Source: Microbacterium murale
GTDB lineage: Bacteria > Actinomycetota > Actinomycetes > Actinomycetales > Microbacteriaceae
Reading direction: 5' to 3'
DNA: 64,000 bases
NCBI RefSeq assembly: GCF_014635185.1
Contig: NZ_BMCM01000003.1
Span: forward strand, 171,623 to 235,622
Shown here piece after piece: positions 28,446 to 38,219 of this stretch. Made by a program: the position numbers and the translations under genes. The notes beneath the pieces were generated by a model. It saw only the letters and a program-made list of their open reading frames with translations, did not search any database and was not told where the DNA came from. How positions within the stretch are numbered: the stretch's first letter is position 1; each line of letters begins with the position of its first letter.

Positions 28446-29141
28446 TCAGTTGAGGGCGTGAAGCGCCGCGACCGCTGCAGGACCACGGTCGGTATCGCGC
28501 AGCGCCTGCGACAGCAGGTAGCCGTCGGTGAGTGCATCACCGGTGATCATGACGGAGAGTATCTCGATGCCTCCGGCCGACAGCGCGCGTTCTGCGCACT
28601 GGGCCAGCACCATGACGTTGACGTCTTCGTTGCGCGGAAGGACAGCGCCGTCGGTCACGTGGATGACGTCGCGCAGAGCCGCACCGACGATGTTCGCGGC
28701 TCGTTCCTTCACGTTGACGACGTCGAGTTCGAACACCCGCAGATCCCGGCCCGAGGGGACGGGACGCCATTCGAAGGAGGCGTGGATGAGGTGTTGATGT
28801 CCTGTCGCACCCGTGAGATGACGAGCGGGCAGATCCGTCGACCGGACGCGTACGTCGACGAGCTTGTACCAGTAGAACAGCGGGAACGCGCCGTGCGATC
28901 CCGAGTGCAGCACGACGACTTCGCCTGCGGTGCCTTTTCCGGTACGGACACTCCGTGCGCCGGCCTTGCGGATGATCGGCTTGCCGTTGCGGGTCCGGAT
29001 GGCGGCCCAGCCCTCGTCGACCGTCACGATGAACAGCTTCAGAAGCGCGGGAACCACGAGCAGTGTCGTGAGGACGGCGGTACCGGACTTGACGAGAGTA
29101 CTCATCGTCCCGGTGCCCAGTGCGCTGAATATCGCATCCAC
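28446..29141 (-). CDS. SPFH/band-7-like membrane-anchored protein
   Basis: 231 aa from a GTG at 29141; ATG 29105 and ATG 29186 are alternatives and no start has a convincing ribosome site. One N-terminal hydrophobic segment (AVLTTLLVVPALLKLFIVTV) is followed by VDEGWAAIRTRNGKPI, typical of SPFH proteins, and a charged helical C terminus with a GIEILSVMI strand. SPFH proteins form membrane microdomain scaffolds. It is shorter than flotillins or HflC, with no NfeD or protease partner nearby. Specific role unknown. Confidence 0.6.
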   Translation of the reverse strand: MDAIFSALGTGTMSTLVKSGTAVLTTLLVVPALLKLFIVTVDEGWAAIRTRNGKPIIRKAGARSVRTGKGTAGEVVVLHSGSHGAFPLFYWYKLVDVRVRSTDLPARHLTGATGHQHLIHASFEWRPVPSGRDLRVFELDVVNVKERAANIVGAALRDVIHVTDGAVLPRNEDVNVMVLAQCAERALSAGGIEILSVMITGDALTDGYLLSQALRDTDRGPAAVAALHALN

Positions 29142-29243
29142 ACTCACACTCTGCCTGCAGACTCGCGCCAAGTCAGGCCACATCACAGCTCAGCACGCGT
29201 TGTTCACCCGGATTTCGTGAACGGTTGGCCGGAAGGACGCAGC

Positions 29244-29275
29244 GAAGGGGCCGCGTCCGAGGACACGGCCCCTTC
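29244..29275 (-). terminator. Strong hairpin after the fadA-fadB operon
   Basis: GAAGGGGCCG (29244-29253) pairs perfectly with CGGCCCCTTC (29266-29275), with further inner pairing. It lies about 20 bp beyond the stop of the minus-strand multifunctional beta-oxidation gene. No U-tract. Confidence 0.6.
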
Positions 29276-29294
29276 ACGGGCGAGCGGTTCAGTG

Positions 29295-31463
29295 TCAGCT
29301 GTGCGCGATCCCGCGGATCGGCGGAGTGTGGAACGTGCCGTCGAACACGCGCTCGGAAGCGCCCTCTCGATCGAGGTAGACCGACGCGCCTCCGTCGATG
29401 AACGGCCAGCCGGCGCCGAGGATCAGGCAGAGATCGATGTCTTCGACCTCCGGCACCACATCCTCATCGAGCATGAGCTTGATCTCCTGTGTGAGACCGT
29501 CCTGCACGCGTCGCAGGATCGTCTCGGCTGAAGCCGGAGTGCTTGCGACGTGGCCCTTGAGTGCCTTCTCGGCGGCCTTCGTCCAACCGGTCACGCGGCC
29601 GCCCTTGTCCTTCTCGACGACCTGATCGAGTTCGGCGAGTGCGTGGAAGTTCTCGTTCGCGTAGAAGCGGTCGGGGAAGTGGCGCACCATCGTGTCCTGC
29701 ACGTGGGCCGCGACCTTCCAGCCCACCAGGTCGATGAGCTGGAACGGTCCCATCGGCAGGCCGAGCGGACCGAAGGCCTTCTCGACGTCTGCGACGGGGG
29801 TTCCCTCGTAGACCGCGCGTGCTGCTTCGCCCATGACCTTCGCGAGCAGACGGTTGACCACGAAGCCGGGAGCGTCGGCGGTGAGCACGGCGTTCTTGCC
29901 GAGCCCCTTCGCGACCACGAAGGCCGTCGAGAGGGTCTGCTCGTTCGTGCCGGGTGTCTTGACGATCTCGATCAGGGGCATCACCGCGACCGGGTTGAAG
30001 AAGTGGAACCCGACGAGACGCTCGGGGTGAGCGAGCTTGGCGCCGATCTCCTCCACGGAGAGCGAAGAGGTGTTGGTCGCCAGGATGGCGTCCTCGGCGA
30101 TGAACTTCTCGATGTCGCCGAACACCTGCTGCTTGACGCCGACCTCTTCGAAGACCGCCTCGATCACGAAGTCGCAGTCGGCGTATTCGCTCTTGTCGAC
30201 CGTGCCGTGGATGAGCCCGCGCAGCTGGTTGGCGCCGTCGGCGTCCAGACGCCCCTTCGCCTCGAGCTTGCCGATCTCATCGTTGATGTAGGACACGCCC
30301 TTGTCGACGCGCGCCTGGTCGATGTCGGTGATGAGCACCGGCACCCGCAGCTTGCGCACGAACAGCAGCGCGAACTGGCTGGCCATGAGACCCGCGCCGA
30401 TGATGCCGACCTTGGTGACCTTCTTCGCCAGTGCCTTGTCAGGTGCGCCGACCGGGCGCTTCGCCCGCTTCTGCACCAGGTCGAACGCGTACATGGATGC
30501 CGCGAACTGATCGCCCGTGACGAGCTCGCTGAGCGCCTCGTCCTCACGTGCGAAGCCTTCGGCCTTGTCCTTGGGCGACGTCCCGCTCTTCGCCTTGTCC
30601 AGCAGCTCCAGGGCCGCATACGGCGATTTCGGCACGGTGCCGATCTTCGACTCGAGCATGCCGCGCGCCATCTTGATCGCGATCGGCCACTTCGTCAGTC
30701 GTTCCAGCTTGCCGGGCTCGTTCTTGCGCTCGACCTTCTTGCCGCCGAGGACGGCGTCGGCCCATGCGAGTGAGTTCTCGAGGTAGTTCGCCGCGGGGAA
30801 GATCGCGTCGAAGATCCCGAGGTCGAACGCCTGCTGCGGTTTGAGCATGCGGTTCTGCTTCAGCGGGTTCGAGATGACGACCTCGAGTGCGTTCTCGATG
30901 CCGATGAGGTTCGGCAGCAGGTAGGCGCCGCCCCAGCCAGGGATGATGCCCAGGAAGACCTCTGGCAGCGCGACAGCGGCTGCAGAGGCATCGACCGTGC
31001 GATAGGTCGAGTTCAATGCGATCTCGAGGCCACCGCCCAGAGCCAGGCCGTTCACGAACGCGAACGACGGCACGCCGAGATCGCTGAGCGAGCCGATCAC
31101 CTTGTGGCCGAGCTGCGCGATGAGCCGAGCCTGTTCCTTCGACTGCACCTTCGAGATGTCGGAGAGGTCGGCACCGGCGGCGAGGATGTACTGCTTGCCG
31201 GTGATGCCGACCGCCTGGATCTCGCCGGCGGCCGCGCGGGCCTTGACGCTCGCGAGCGTCTCACCGAGTTCGGTGAGGGTGGCAGGACCCAGTGTGTTCG
31301 GGCGGGTGTGGTCACGTCCGTTGTCGAGCGTGATGAGCGCCAACGTCTTGCCGGACGGGAGGCGGATGTCGCGAACGGGGGAGTGCGTGACGACCTCATC
31401 GCCCGCGAGTGCCACGATGGGCGAGAAGTCGATCTCTTCGTAGTTGGTCACAGCTGCACTCAC
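29295..31463 (-). CDS. fadB: 3-hydroxyacyl-CoA dehydrogenase / enoyl-CoA hydratase (FadB/FadJ type)
   Basis: Multifunctional beta-oxidation alpha subunit: hydrates enoyl-CoA and oxidises the 3-hydroxy product with NAD+. 722 aa. The N-terminal crotonase domain (about 30-260) includes AAGADLSD and NGLALGGGLEIAL. The Rossmann motif VGIIGAGLMASQ starts near 351; ATNTSSLSVEEIG and GFHFFNPVAVMPLIEIV follow; the C-terminal HAD helices reach the end. GTG start at 31463 overlaps the thiolase stop (GTGA). The substrate range (chain length) cannot be told from the sequence. Confidence 0.93.
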   Translation of the reverse strand: MSAAVTNYEEIDFSPIVALAGDEVVTHSPVRDIRLPSGKTLALITLDNGRDHTRPNTLGPATLTELGETLASVKARAAAGEIQAVGITGKQYILAAGADLSDISKVQSKEQARLIAQLGHKVIGSLSDLGVPSFAFVNGLALGGGLEIALNSTYRTVDASAAAVALPEVFLGIIPGWGGAYLLPNLIGIENALEVVISNPLKQNRMLKPQQAFDLGIFDAIFPAANYLENSLAWADAVLGGKKVERKNEPGKLERLTKWPIAIKMARGMLESKIGTVPKSPYAALELLDKAKSGTSPKDKAEGFAREDEALSELVTGDQFAASMYAFDLVQKRAKRPVGAPDKALAKKVTKVGIIGAGLMASQFALLFVRKLRVPVLITDIDQARVDKGVSYINDEIGKLEAKGRLDADGANQLRGLIHGTVDKSEYADCDFVIEAVFEEVGVKQQVFGDIEKFIAEDAILATNTSSLSVEEIGAKLAHPERLVGFHFFNPVAVMPLIEIVKTPGTNEQTLSTAFVVAKGLGKNAVLTADAPGFVVNRLLAKVMGEAARAVYEGTPVADVEKAFGPLGLPMGPFQLIDLVGWKVAAHVQDTMVRHFPDRFYANENFHALAELDQVVEKDKGGRVTGWTKAAEKALKGHVASTPASAETILRRVQDGLTQEIKLMLDEDVVPEVEDIDLCLILGAGWPFIDGGASVYLDREGASERVFDGTFHTPPIRGIAHS

Positions 31464-32665
31464 TTCCGCTTCTTGCCGTCGTAGAAGGGGTTCTCCCAGA
31501 TGACGGAGCCGCCCTGGCCGAGACCCACGCACATGGCGGTGAGGCCGTATCGCACGTCCGGACGCTCGGCGAACTGCGCCGCGAGCTGGATCATCAGTCG
31601 GACACCGGATGCCGCGAGCGGGTGACCGACCGCGATCGCGCCGCCCCACTGGTTGACACGCGGGTCGTCATCTGCGATTCCGAAGTGATCGAGCAGCGAG
31701 ATCACCTGGATCGCGAAGGCCTCGTTCAACTCGAACAGGCCGATGTCGGAGATCGTCAGCCCGGCCTTCTTGAGGGCCTTCTCGGTCGAGGGGATCGGAC
31801 CGATGCCCATGATCTCCGGCTGCACGCCGGCGAACGCGAACGACACCATCTTCATCTTCGGCCTCAGGCCGAGTTCCTTCACCGCACCGCCGCCGGCGAG
31901 CAGCGACATGGTGGCGCCGTCGGTCAGGGGTGACGATGTGCCGGCGGTCACGCGACCGTGCGGACGGAACGGCGTCTTGAGCGCGGCGAGGTCTTCCATC
32001 GTCGTCTGGGGACGTCGGCCTTCGTCCTCGGTGGCGAGGCCCCAGGCGCCGTCGGCGCCCTTGATCGCGACCGGCACGAGGTCCGGCTGGATCTTGCCCG
32101 CGTCATATGCCGCCTGCACCTTGTGCTGGCTCAGCATGCCGAAGCGGTCGGAGCGTTCCTTCGTGAGGTGGGGGAATCGGTCGAAGATGCGCTCCGCGGT
32201 CACGCCCATGTTCAGCGCGCCGGGGTCGACCATCTTCTCCGCGACGAAGCGCGGGTTCGGGTCGGCGTTGGCGCCGATCGGGTGATGCCCCATGTGCTCG
32301 ACGCCGCCGGCGAGGGCGAAGTCGTACATCCCGATGCCGATCGATGCGCCCATCGTGGTGACGCTGGTCATCGCGCCGGCGCACATGCGCTCGACGGCGA
32401 GACCGGGGACGGTGTTCGGCAGGCCTGCGAGGATCGCGACCGAGCGGCCGAGGGTCAGGCCCTGATCGCCCGTCTGCGATGTCGCGGCGATCGCGACATC
32501 GTCGATGCGGCCGGCCGGGACGCCGGCATTGCGCTCGAGCAGACCGATCGTCGCCTTCACGGCGAGATCGTCTGCGCGGGTGTTCCAGTACATGCCTTTT
32601 TCGCCGGCGCGCCCGAACGGGGTGCGTACGCCATCAACGAAGTAGACGTCCGAGATCTCGGCCAC
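31460..32665 (-). CDS. fadA: Acetyl-CoA C-acyltransferase (thiolase)
   Basis: 401 aa, thiolytic last step of beta-oxidation, working with the downstream FadB-type protein as an alpha-beta pair. Nucleophile C95 in RMCAGAM, and the C-terminal GHPLAASG His and MCVGLGQGG Cys. GTG start at 32665, preceded by GGAGG. The 72-bp gap upstream should hold the operon promoter; a short AGGT-TTG-ACCT repeat at 32681-32691 is the only symmetric element noted. Confidence 0.95.
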   Translation of the reverse strand: MAEISDVYFVDGVRTPFGRAGEKGMYWNTRADDLAVKATIGLLERNAGVPAGRIDDVAIAATSQTGDQGLTLGRSVAILAGLPNTVPGLAVERMCAGAMTSVTTMGASIGIGMYDFALAGGVEHMGHHPIGANADPNPRFVAEKMVDPGALNMGVTAERIFDRFPHLTKERSDRFGMLSQHKVQAAYDAGKIQPDLVPVAIKGADGAWGLATEDEGRRPQTTMEDLAALKTPFRPHGRVTAGTSSPLTDGATMSLLAGGGAVKELGLRPKMKMVSFAFAGVQPEIMGIGPIPSTEKALKKAGLTISDIGLFELNEAFAIQVISLLDHFGIADDDPRVNQWGGAIAVGHPLAASGVRLMIQLAAQFAERPDVRYGLTAMCVGLGQGGSVIWENPFYDGKKRK

Positions 32666-32737
32666 TCTGCCTCCAAGGTTAGGTTTGACCTCAGACTACG
32701 AGGCGCCCGATACCGTGCGGAATCGGTTGGATCGAAC

Positions 32738-33931
32738 CTACGACTCGGGTGCGTCGGGCTGATCAGCCGGTTGACCGGCTTCTACAAAGGCATCCACGAT
32801 CTTCTGTGCAGTCTGCTCAATCTGCCACGGTCTGGCACCGAGCTCTGCGAGGGCGGCGCCGACAGCATCCGTCGTCAATTCGGGCGGTGTCCATGCGACT
32901 CGACGCAGGGTCTCCGGCTTCAGCAGGTTCTCGGTGGGCATGCCCAGTTCTTCTGCCTGCGCCTCGACGACGGGACGGGCGAGCTTCAGCCGTGCGTCCG
33001 CCTCAGGGTTGCGATCACTCCACGCCCGCGCAGGAGGCAGCGCGTCGCTGTGCCCGCGTTCACGGGGAACGGCAGGAGCTTCACGTCCTCGGACGATCGC
33101 ATCCCACCATCGGTCCAGCTGCGACCTGCTCGCACGCCCGTTGAACGCCTGCACTCCCGCGAGCGCCTGTTTGCTCTGCGGATTGGCCAGGACAGCCGCG
33201 ACCAGGGAGCGGTCGGGGACCAGACGTCCGGGAGACGTGTCCTGCTGCTGTGCGAACTCCTCGCGCGCCTCCCACAGCGATCGCGCCACGGCGAGCCCGC
33301 GGGCACCCTTGACCTGGTGCAGTCCGCTGAGGCGGCGCCAGGGGTCTTCTCGCGGTGGGCGGGGCGGCTGCGCGAGAGTGGCGGCGAACTCCTGCGCGGC
33401 GAACTCGGTCTTGCCCTGCTCTTCGAGCTCGGACGCGATGACATCGCGTACGTCGACGAGATGCAGCACATCGAGTGCCGCGTAGTCCAGCCAGGAATCC
33501 GGAAGCGGTCGCGTCGACCAATCGGCCGCGGAGTGCTCCTTCTTGAGCATGATGCCGAGGGTGTCTTCGACCACGGCGGCGAGGCCGACGCGCTCATGTC
33601 CGAGCAGACGGGACGCGAGCTCGGTGTCGAAGATCGTGGCGGGCTCGAGTTCGAGTTCGCGAAGGGAGGGGAGATCCTGGCTCGCGGCGTGGAAGACCCA
33701 CTCGACGTCGCCGATCGCGTCCTGCAGCGGGGCGAAGTCGCCGATCGCAGGGGGGTCGAAGAGGAAGACGCCTGCACCACGTCGAAAGACCTGCACCAGA
33801 TACGCCCGTTGCGAGTACCGGAATCCGGAGGCACGTTCGACGTCGACGGCGACAGGTCCGGTACCGGCGGCCAGTAGCCGCGAGGCTGCCTGGAATTCGA
33901 TCGGATCATCGATGACGCTGTACTCAGTCAC
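32738..33931 (-). CDS. rnd: Ribonuclease D-like 3'-5' exonuclease with HRDC domain
   Basis: 397 aa from GTG 33931. DEDD exonuclease: VAVDVERASGFRYSQ (first D, E), FHAASQDLPSL (second D) and LDYAALDVLHL (Y..D). The rest contains HRDC-type helices. Processes tRNA and other RNA 3' ends. It overlaps the DUF3000 gene end by 8 bp, a gene order common in actinobacteria (DUF3000-rnd upstream of fadA-fadB). Confidence 0.92.
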   Translation of the reverse strand: MTEYSVIDDPIEFQAASRLLAAGTGPVAVDVERASGFRYSQRAYLVQVFRRGAGVFLFDPPAIGDFAPLQDAIGDVEWVFHAASQDLPSLRELELEPATIFDTELASRLLGHERVGLAAVVEDTLGIMLKKEHSAADWSTRPLPDSWLDYAALDVLHLVDVRDVIASELEEQGKTEFAAQEFAATLAQPPRPPREDPWRRLSGLHQVKGARGLAVARSLWEAREEFAQQQDTSPGRLVPDRSLVAAVLANPQSKQALAGVQAFNGRASRSQLDRWWDAIVRGREAPAVPRERGHSDALPPARAWSDRNPEADARLKLARPVVEAQAEELGMPTENLLKPETLRRVAWTPPELTTDAVGAALAELGARPWQIEQTAQKIVDAFVEAGQPADQPDAPES

Positions 33932-34505
33932 GCCCTGCCTTTCGTGCGCCGAACACGGCGATGTTCTCAGAGCCGGGCGGGAGACCGGCAAGCATGCCGA
34001 CGAGTTCGGCCCATGCTTCCACGTGCGGTCGGAACGGTTCTTCCGGCGTCCAAGAAGATCGTAGTTCGATCTGCGCGCCATCGCCTTCGCTCGTCAGAGC
34101 TCCGAAGCCCTTGGAGAGGGTCTTGGTCGATGTTCCGGATGCGGAGTGGTACGCGGCATCCCGTGACTCCAAGGCATCGACGAGCCAGGACCAGGTCACA
34201 TCGGCGAGCAGAGGGTCGGTGCCGATCTCGGGCTCGAGCGGCGCCTGCGCGAACGTCACGATCCGCCACGCACCGTCCCACGCGGGCGGGGCATCCGGGT
34301 CATACAGCAATACGAAGCGGCCGGTGCCGTAGATCGAGTCGCCATGGTCATCCGGACGGACGTCCGCGGCGAGAGCGATCGAGAACGGCGCCAGACCCTG
34401 CGGAGAGGGAATCTCGCGGATCACGATGTCGTCTCGGAAGACCGTGTCACGCAGCTCGGCTGCGGCACGTTCGAAATGCGCTCCGGCATCGGGGTGTGCG
34501 CTCAC
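33924..34505 (-). CDS. DUF3000 family protein
   Basis: 193 aa, actinobacterial family of unknown function that pairs with ribonuclease D. Recognisable segments: IREIPSPQGLAPFSIALAADV and DPDAPPAWDGAWRIVTFAQA. Soluble. GTG start at 34505 is six bases after TAGCCT on the coding strand, so the mRNA is probably leaderless. Confidence 0.88.
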   Translation of the reverse strand: MSAHPDAGAHFERAAAELRDTVFRDDIVIREIPSPQGLAPFSIALAADVRPDDHGDSIYGTGRFVLLYDPDAPPAWDGAWRIVTFAQAPLEPEIGTDPLLADVTWSWLVDALESRDAAYHSASGTSTKTLSKGFGALTSEGDGAQIELRSSWTPEEPFRPHVEAWAELVGMLAGLPPGSENIAVFGARKAGRD

Positions 34506-34530
34506 GCTGACAGGCTAGAGTCAGGAAGCG
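34506..34530. promoter_or_regulatory. Overlapping divergent -10 elements
   Basis: Only 25 bp separate the two start codons. The minus-strand TAGCCT (complement of 34512-34517) and the plus-strand TAGAGT (34516-34521) overlap by two bases. RNA polymerase could not occupy both at once, so DUF3000-rnd and the hydrolase gene may be expressed in competition. Confidence 0.55.
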
Positions 34531-35688
34531 ATGAAGAGTCTCAGGCACGCCGTTGCACTGCTGGTCCCTGCGCTGATCGCGATGCTGGGCACCGCGGTTG
34601 CGTTTCTCGTGTTCGCCATCGCCCGCAGGGTGGTCACGCCGTCGGTCCGCGCCGCCGACACAGATATTCTCGCGGTCGACACCGGTGCGCAGACCATCGA
34701 ACTGTCCCGCACACCCGACACGGAGCTGCCGGGGCGCTACGGTCTGTTCACGACCGGCACCTACGGTTACGTGAAGCTCGGCGCGGTGTTGAGCGCGGAT
34801 GCCACCACGGTGCGCCGGAAGCTGCTCACGCAGATCGAGACGGGCGCCAAGATCGATCGTGCCGCCGGTTTCAGCGGCTGGTACTACTCGACCCCGAGTG
34901 AACTGCATCTTCCGTGGGACAACGTGCTGATCGGCTCTCCCGCCGGCCCGTGTCCTGCGTGGCTGTTCCCTGCCGAATCATCGACGTGGGTCATCCAGGT
35001 GCACGGACGAGGTGTCACCCGCGCAGAATGCCTGCGTGCGGTGCCGGTGTTCCATGCGCTCGGGATGCCGAACCTCGTGGTCTCGTACCGGAACGACGGA
35101 GAAGCGCCGCGCAGCAAGGGCGGGTCGTACGCGCTCGGCGCCTCGGAATGGCGGGACGTGGATGCTGCGATCTCCTACGCGCTGCGTCACGGGGCGACCC
35201 AGGTGCTGCTGATGGGATGGTCGATGGGCGGCGCGATCGCGCTGCAGACCGCCGTCTCATCGACCCACCGCGAGGCGATCGTCGGGCTCGTGCTCGATTC
35301 GCCGGTGGTCGATTGGCGAAACGTGCTGCGTTTCCAGGCGCGGGAGGAGGGCATCCGCGATCCGTTCCCCGCCTTGGCGATGAATGCACTGTCATCGCCG
35401 CTGACCGCGCGACTGTCCGGCTCGGAGTTCGTGATCCCCTTCGACAAGCTCGACATGGTCGCGCGTGCCGACGAGCTCACGGTTCCGATCCTCATCCTGC
35501 ATAGCGAGGACGACGGGTTCGTGCCGGCCGATGCCTCGCACGCTCTCGCCGAGGCGCGCCCGGACCTCGTCACGATGCCGCGTTTCACCGGGGCACGGCA
35601 CACGAAGATCTGGAACTACGACCAACTCGGCTGGACAGCGACGATCACCGACTGGACGGCCGCGAACGGCTTCAGCCCTTCTGTGTGA
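34531..35688 (+). CDS. Membrane-anchored alpha/beta hydrolase
   Basis: 385 aa. The N-terminal hydrophobic segment (about 6-32) is a signal anchor. The hydrolase domain has the nucleophile elbow GWSMG (S231), acid D327 or D328 in HSEDDGFVP, and H357 in GARHTKIW. The region before the core (about 40-130) matches no domain I know. It resembles prolyl-oligopeptidase-like and acyl-hydrolase proteins annotated only as alpha/beta hydrolase; substrate unknown. ATG 34531 has AGGAAG just upstream. Confidence 0.85.
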   Translation: MKSLRHAVALLVPALIAMLGTAVAFLVFAIARRVVTPSVRAADTDILAVDTGAQTIELSRTPDTELPGRYGLFTTGTYGYVKLGAVLSADATTVRRKLLTQIETGAKIDRAAGFSGWYYSTPSELHLPWDNVLIGSPAGPCPAWLFPAESSTWVIQVHGRGVTRAECLRAVPVFHALGMPNLVVSYRNDGEAPRSKGGSYALGASEWRDVDAAISYALRHGATQVLLMGWSMGGAIALQTAVSSTHREAIVGLVLDSPVVDWRNVLRFQAREEGIRDPFPALAMNALSSPLTARLSGSEFVIPFDKLDMVARADELTVPILILHSEDDGFVPADASHALAEARPDLVTMPRFTGARHTKIWNYDQLGWTATITDWTAANGFSPSV

Positions 35689-36120
35689 TCAGCGCTTCTG
35701 CGTGACCTGCCGCTTGACGCGCATCAGCATCCCCGTCATCCCGCCGATGCGCAGCGGCGAGACCGCGCGGGTCAGACCGATCGACTGGGGAAAGTCGTCG
35801 GGGATCGCGAGCACTTCGTCGGCAGTCAGACCGCTGATGCCCTGCACGAGGATGCTGGCGAACCCGCGCGTCGTCGGTGCCTCCGGTGGCGCCGTCGCGT
35901 GCATCGTGACGACATCGTCGTGGACCTCGACGTAGATGTAGACGGGCGACTGGCACTCTGCGACTCGCTCGCACATCTCCGGGTGGTTCGCGACTTCTTC
36001 CGACACCTCGGGGAGCTCATTGGAGAACTCCAGCAGCAGCTGAAGACGCTCGTCTTCCGGAAGCTCGAGGAAGTCGTCGCGGATCTCCGCGAGGGTGTCA
36101 GGAACGTGCGTGGTGCTCAT
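35689..36120 (-). CDS. sufE: SufE family sulfur acceptor protein
   Basis: 143 aa. SufE takes persulfide sulfur from SufS for Fe-S assembly. Acceptor C56 lies in AECQSPVY. Start ATG 36120 (ATG 36129 possible). It lies 19 bp after the rhodanese gene sseA, a pairing typical of actinobacteria where the two may cooperate in sulfur trafficking; sufSBCD is not in this window. Confidence 0.88.
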   Translation of the reverse strand: MSTTHVPDTLAEIRDDFLELPEDERLQLLLEFSNELPEVSEEVANHPEMCERVAECQSPVYIYVEVHDDVVTMHATAPPEAPTTRGFASILVQGISGLTADEVLAIPDDFPQSIGLTRAVSPLRIGGMTGMLMRVKRQVTQKR

Positions 36121-36139
36121 CCCTGTCATTGTCACACGT

Positions 36140-37036
36140 TCAGAGGGCACCTGGCGCGCTGCCGGTGACGATGGGCACGCGCACGGCACTGCCCCACTCG
36201 GTCCATGATCCGTCGTAGTTGCGCACGTTCTCGAACCCGAGCAGGTGCTTGAGCACGAACCAGGTGTGGCTGGAGCGCTCACCGATGCGGCAGTAGGCCA
36301 CGACGTCGTCGCCGTCCTCGAGGCCCGCGCCGTCGCGGTAGATCGCGTCGAGCTCGGCGCGGCTGCGGAAGCCGCCATCCTCTGCCACGGCCTTGGCCCA
36401 CGGCACGCTCTGCGCGGTGGGGATGTGCCCGGCCCGCAGCGTGCCCTCCTCGGGGTAGGCGGGAGCGGTCGTGCGCTCACCGCTGTACTCCTCGGGGGAG
36501 CGCACGTCGATGAGGGGCCCGGTGCCGATGAAGGCGACAACGTCGTCCTTGTACGCACGCAGTGCGGAATCATCGCGCTCGACGATGGGGTACTCGGTCG
36601 GCGTCACCTCGGCGCGATCGGTGGTGATCTCGCGGCCCTCGCTGATCCAGCGGTCGCGACCGCCGTCGAGAAGGCGCACGTCCTCGTGGCCGAAGAGGGA
36701 GAAGACCCAGAGAGCGTATGCCGCCCACCAGTTGTTCTTGTCGCCGTAGATGACGACGGTGTCATCGCGGGAGATGCCCTTGCGGCTGAGCAGAGCGGCG
36801 AAGCCCTCGCCGTCGACATAGTCGCGGACGACGGGGTCGTTGAGTTCGGTGTGCCAGTCGACCTTCACTGCTCCCGGAATGTGGCCCGTCTCGTAGAGGA
36901 GCACGTCCTCGTCGGATTCGATGACGACCAGGCCCGGTTCGCCGAGATGCGCTGCGAGCCATTCGGTGGTGACGAGCCGGCCCGGCTCGGCGTACTCGGC
37001 GAACTTCTCGGATGAAGAATCGAACTCGATGGTCAC
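36140..37036 (-). CDS. sseA: Thiosulfate/3-mercaptopyruvate sulfurtransferase
   Basis: 298 aa with two rhodanese domains. The inactive N-terminal domain has [10 protein letters not shown] and [13 protein letters not shown]. The C-terminal domain has [10 protein letters not shown] and the active-site loop CRIGERS with C249. The CRIGERS loop is the mycobacterial SseA type rather than the CGSGVTA of mercaptopyruvate enzymes. GTG start 37036 with GGAG upstream. Forms an operon with sufE. Confidence 0.92.
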   Translation of the reverse strand: MTIEFDSSSEKFAEYAEPGRLVTTEWLAAHLGEPGLVVIESDEDVLLYETGHIPGAVKVDWHTELNDPVVRDYVDGEGFAALLSRKGISRDDTVVIYGDKNNWWAAYALWVFSLFGHEDVRLLDGGRDRWISEGREITTDRAEVTPTEYPIVERDDSALRAYKDDVVAFIGTGPLIDVRSPEEYSGERTTAPAYPEEGTLRAGHIPTAQSVPWAKAVAEDGGFRSRAELDAIYRDGAGLEDGDDVVAYCRIGERSSHTWFVLKHLLGFENVRNYDGSWTEWGSAVRVPIVTGSAPGAL

Positions 37037-37165
37037 GTGATGCTCCAAGGTGGGGTGCGGGCGAAGGCTCTGGCGATGACGGCGTAGTGTGGAGCCGTCC
37101 CTTCGACGATAGAGCCGTTCGGTGCGCCTGGCACCCGTTCTGTAAGACTTCGACACAGGAAACGA

Positions 37166-38212
37166 ATGACCGACACCACCAGCCCTGACGCCGCGCATCT
37201 CACCGAGCGCCAGCCGGTGGTCACCGGACCCGAGATGCTCGCGAGTCTGGTGCCGCCGCCGCAGTTCGACGATGCCACGTTCGAGAGTTATCGCTCGGAT
37301 GCCGAGTTCCCCTCTCAGGCGGCGTCGAAGGCGCTGCTGGAGAAGTTCGCGGGGCGTGGAGCGCCGGTCAAGCGCGGAGGCTTCTTCAGCCGTGCGAAGA
37401 AGGAGCCTGAGCTGAAGCCGGGCGTCTACCTGGATGGTGGCTTCGGAGTCGGCAAGACCCACCTGCTCGCATCGATCTATCACGCGATGCCGGCACGTCG
37501 GAAGTACTTCGGCTCGTTCATCGAGTACACCGCGCTCGTCGGAGCGCTCGGCTACCGGAACACCGTCGACCTGCTCCGCGGTGCGGATCTGATCTGCATC
37601 GACGAGTTCGAACTCGACGATCCGGGCGACACCATGGTGATGACGAGGCTCCTCGGCGAACTGGTGAGCACGGGCACCCGCCTCGCCGCCACCTCGAACA
37701 CCCCGCCGAACGCCCTCGGGGAGGGCCGCTTCGCCGCACAGGACTTCCTCCGCGAGATCCACGCGATGTCGGACAGCTTCGAGACCATCCGCATCGACGG
37801 CGTCGACTTCCGCCAGCGAGCACTGGACGGTCACGCCGTCGCGCTGGATGATGCCGAGTACACCCAGCGCATCGTGGCGGCAGCGGGCACGGCATCCGAT
37901 GACGTCTTCGGAGATGTCATCCGTCATCTGGCCAAGGTGCACCCGTCGCGCTATATCCGGCTCATCGACGGACTGTCGCTCGTCGGCCTGCGTGATGTGC
38001 AGGTGCTGACCGATCAGTCCGAGGCGCTGCGCTTCGTCGCATTCGTCGACCGCGTCTATGACGCGCAGCTTCCGATCGTCGCGACCGGTGTGAGCCTCGA
38101 TCAGGTCTTCGCGGAAGAGATGTTGGGTGGCGGATATCGCAAGAAGTATCTTCGCGCCATCTCCAGGCTGAACGCGCTCACACATTCTGCGCAGCAACCC
38201 AGCATCGCGTAA
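37166..38212 (+). CDS. zapE: Cell division ATPase ZapE (AFG1-like)
   Basis: 348 aa. AAA-type ATPase of the AFG1/ZapE family, which binds FtsZ in proteobacteria. Walker [10 protein letters not shown] near 91-99, Walker [12 protein letters not shown], and the family phrase [20 protein letters not shown] 37166 follows AGGAAA. Divergent from sseA. The stop codon sits in the loop of a small hairpin (CATCGCG/CGCGATG). No membrane segment. Confidence 0.92.
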   Translation: MTDTTSPDAAHLTERQPVVTGPEMLASLVPPPQFDDATFESYRSDAEFPSQAASKALLEKFAGRGAPVKRGGFFSRAKKEPELKPGVYLDGGFGVGKTHLLASIYHAMPARRKYFGSFIEYTALVGALGYRNTVDLLRGADLICIDEFELDDPGDTMVMTRLLGELVSTGTRLAATSNTPPNALGEGRFAAQDFLREIHAMSDSFETIRIDGVDFRQRALDGHAVALDDAEYTQRIVAAAGTASDDVFGDVIRHLAKVHPSRYIRLIDGLSLVGLRDVQVLTDQSEALRFVAFVDRVYDAQLPIVATGVSLDQVFAEEMLGGGYRKKYLRAISRLNALTHSAQQPSIA

Positions 38213-38219
38213 CGCGATG

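Noticed and set aside
32681-32691. AGGT-TTG-ACCT inverted repeat upstream of fadA as a FadR-type operator
   Set aside because: Four-base arms are too short to stand out from chance, and the flanks are not symmetric.
38203-38218. CATCGCG-TAA-CGCGATG hairpin at the zapE stop as a terminator
   Set aside because: The stem is seven bases with a three-base loop and no T-run; it is probably incidental to the codons.
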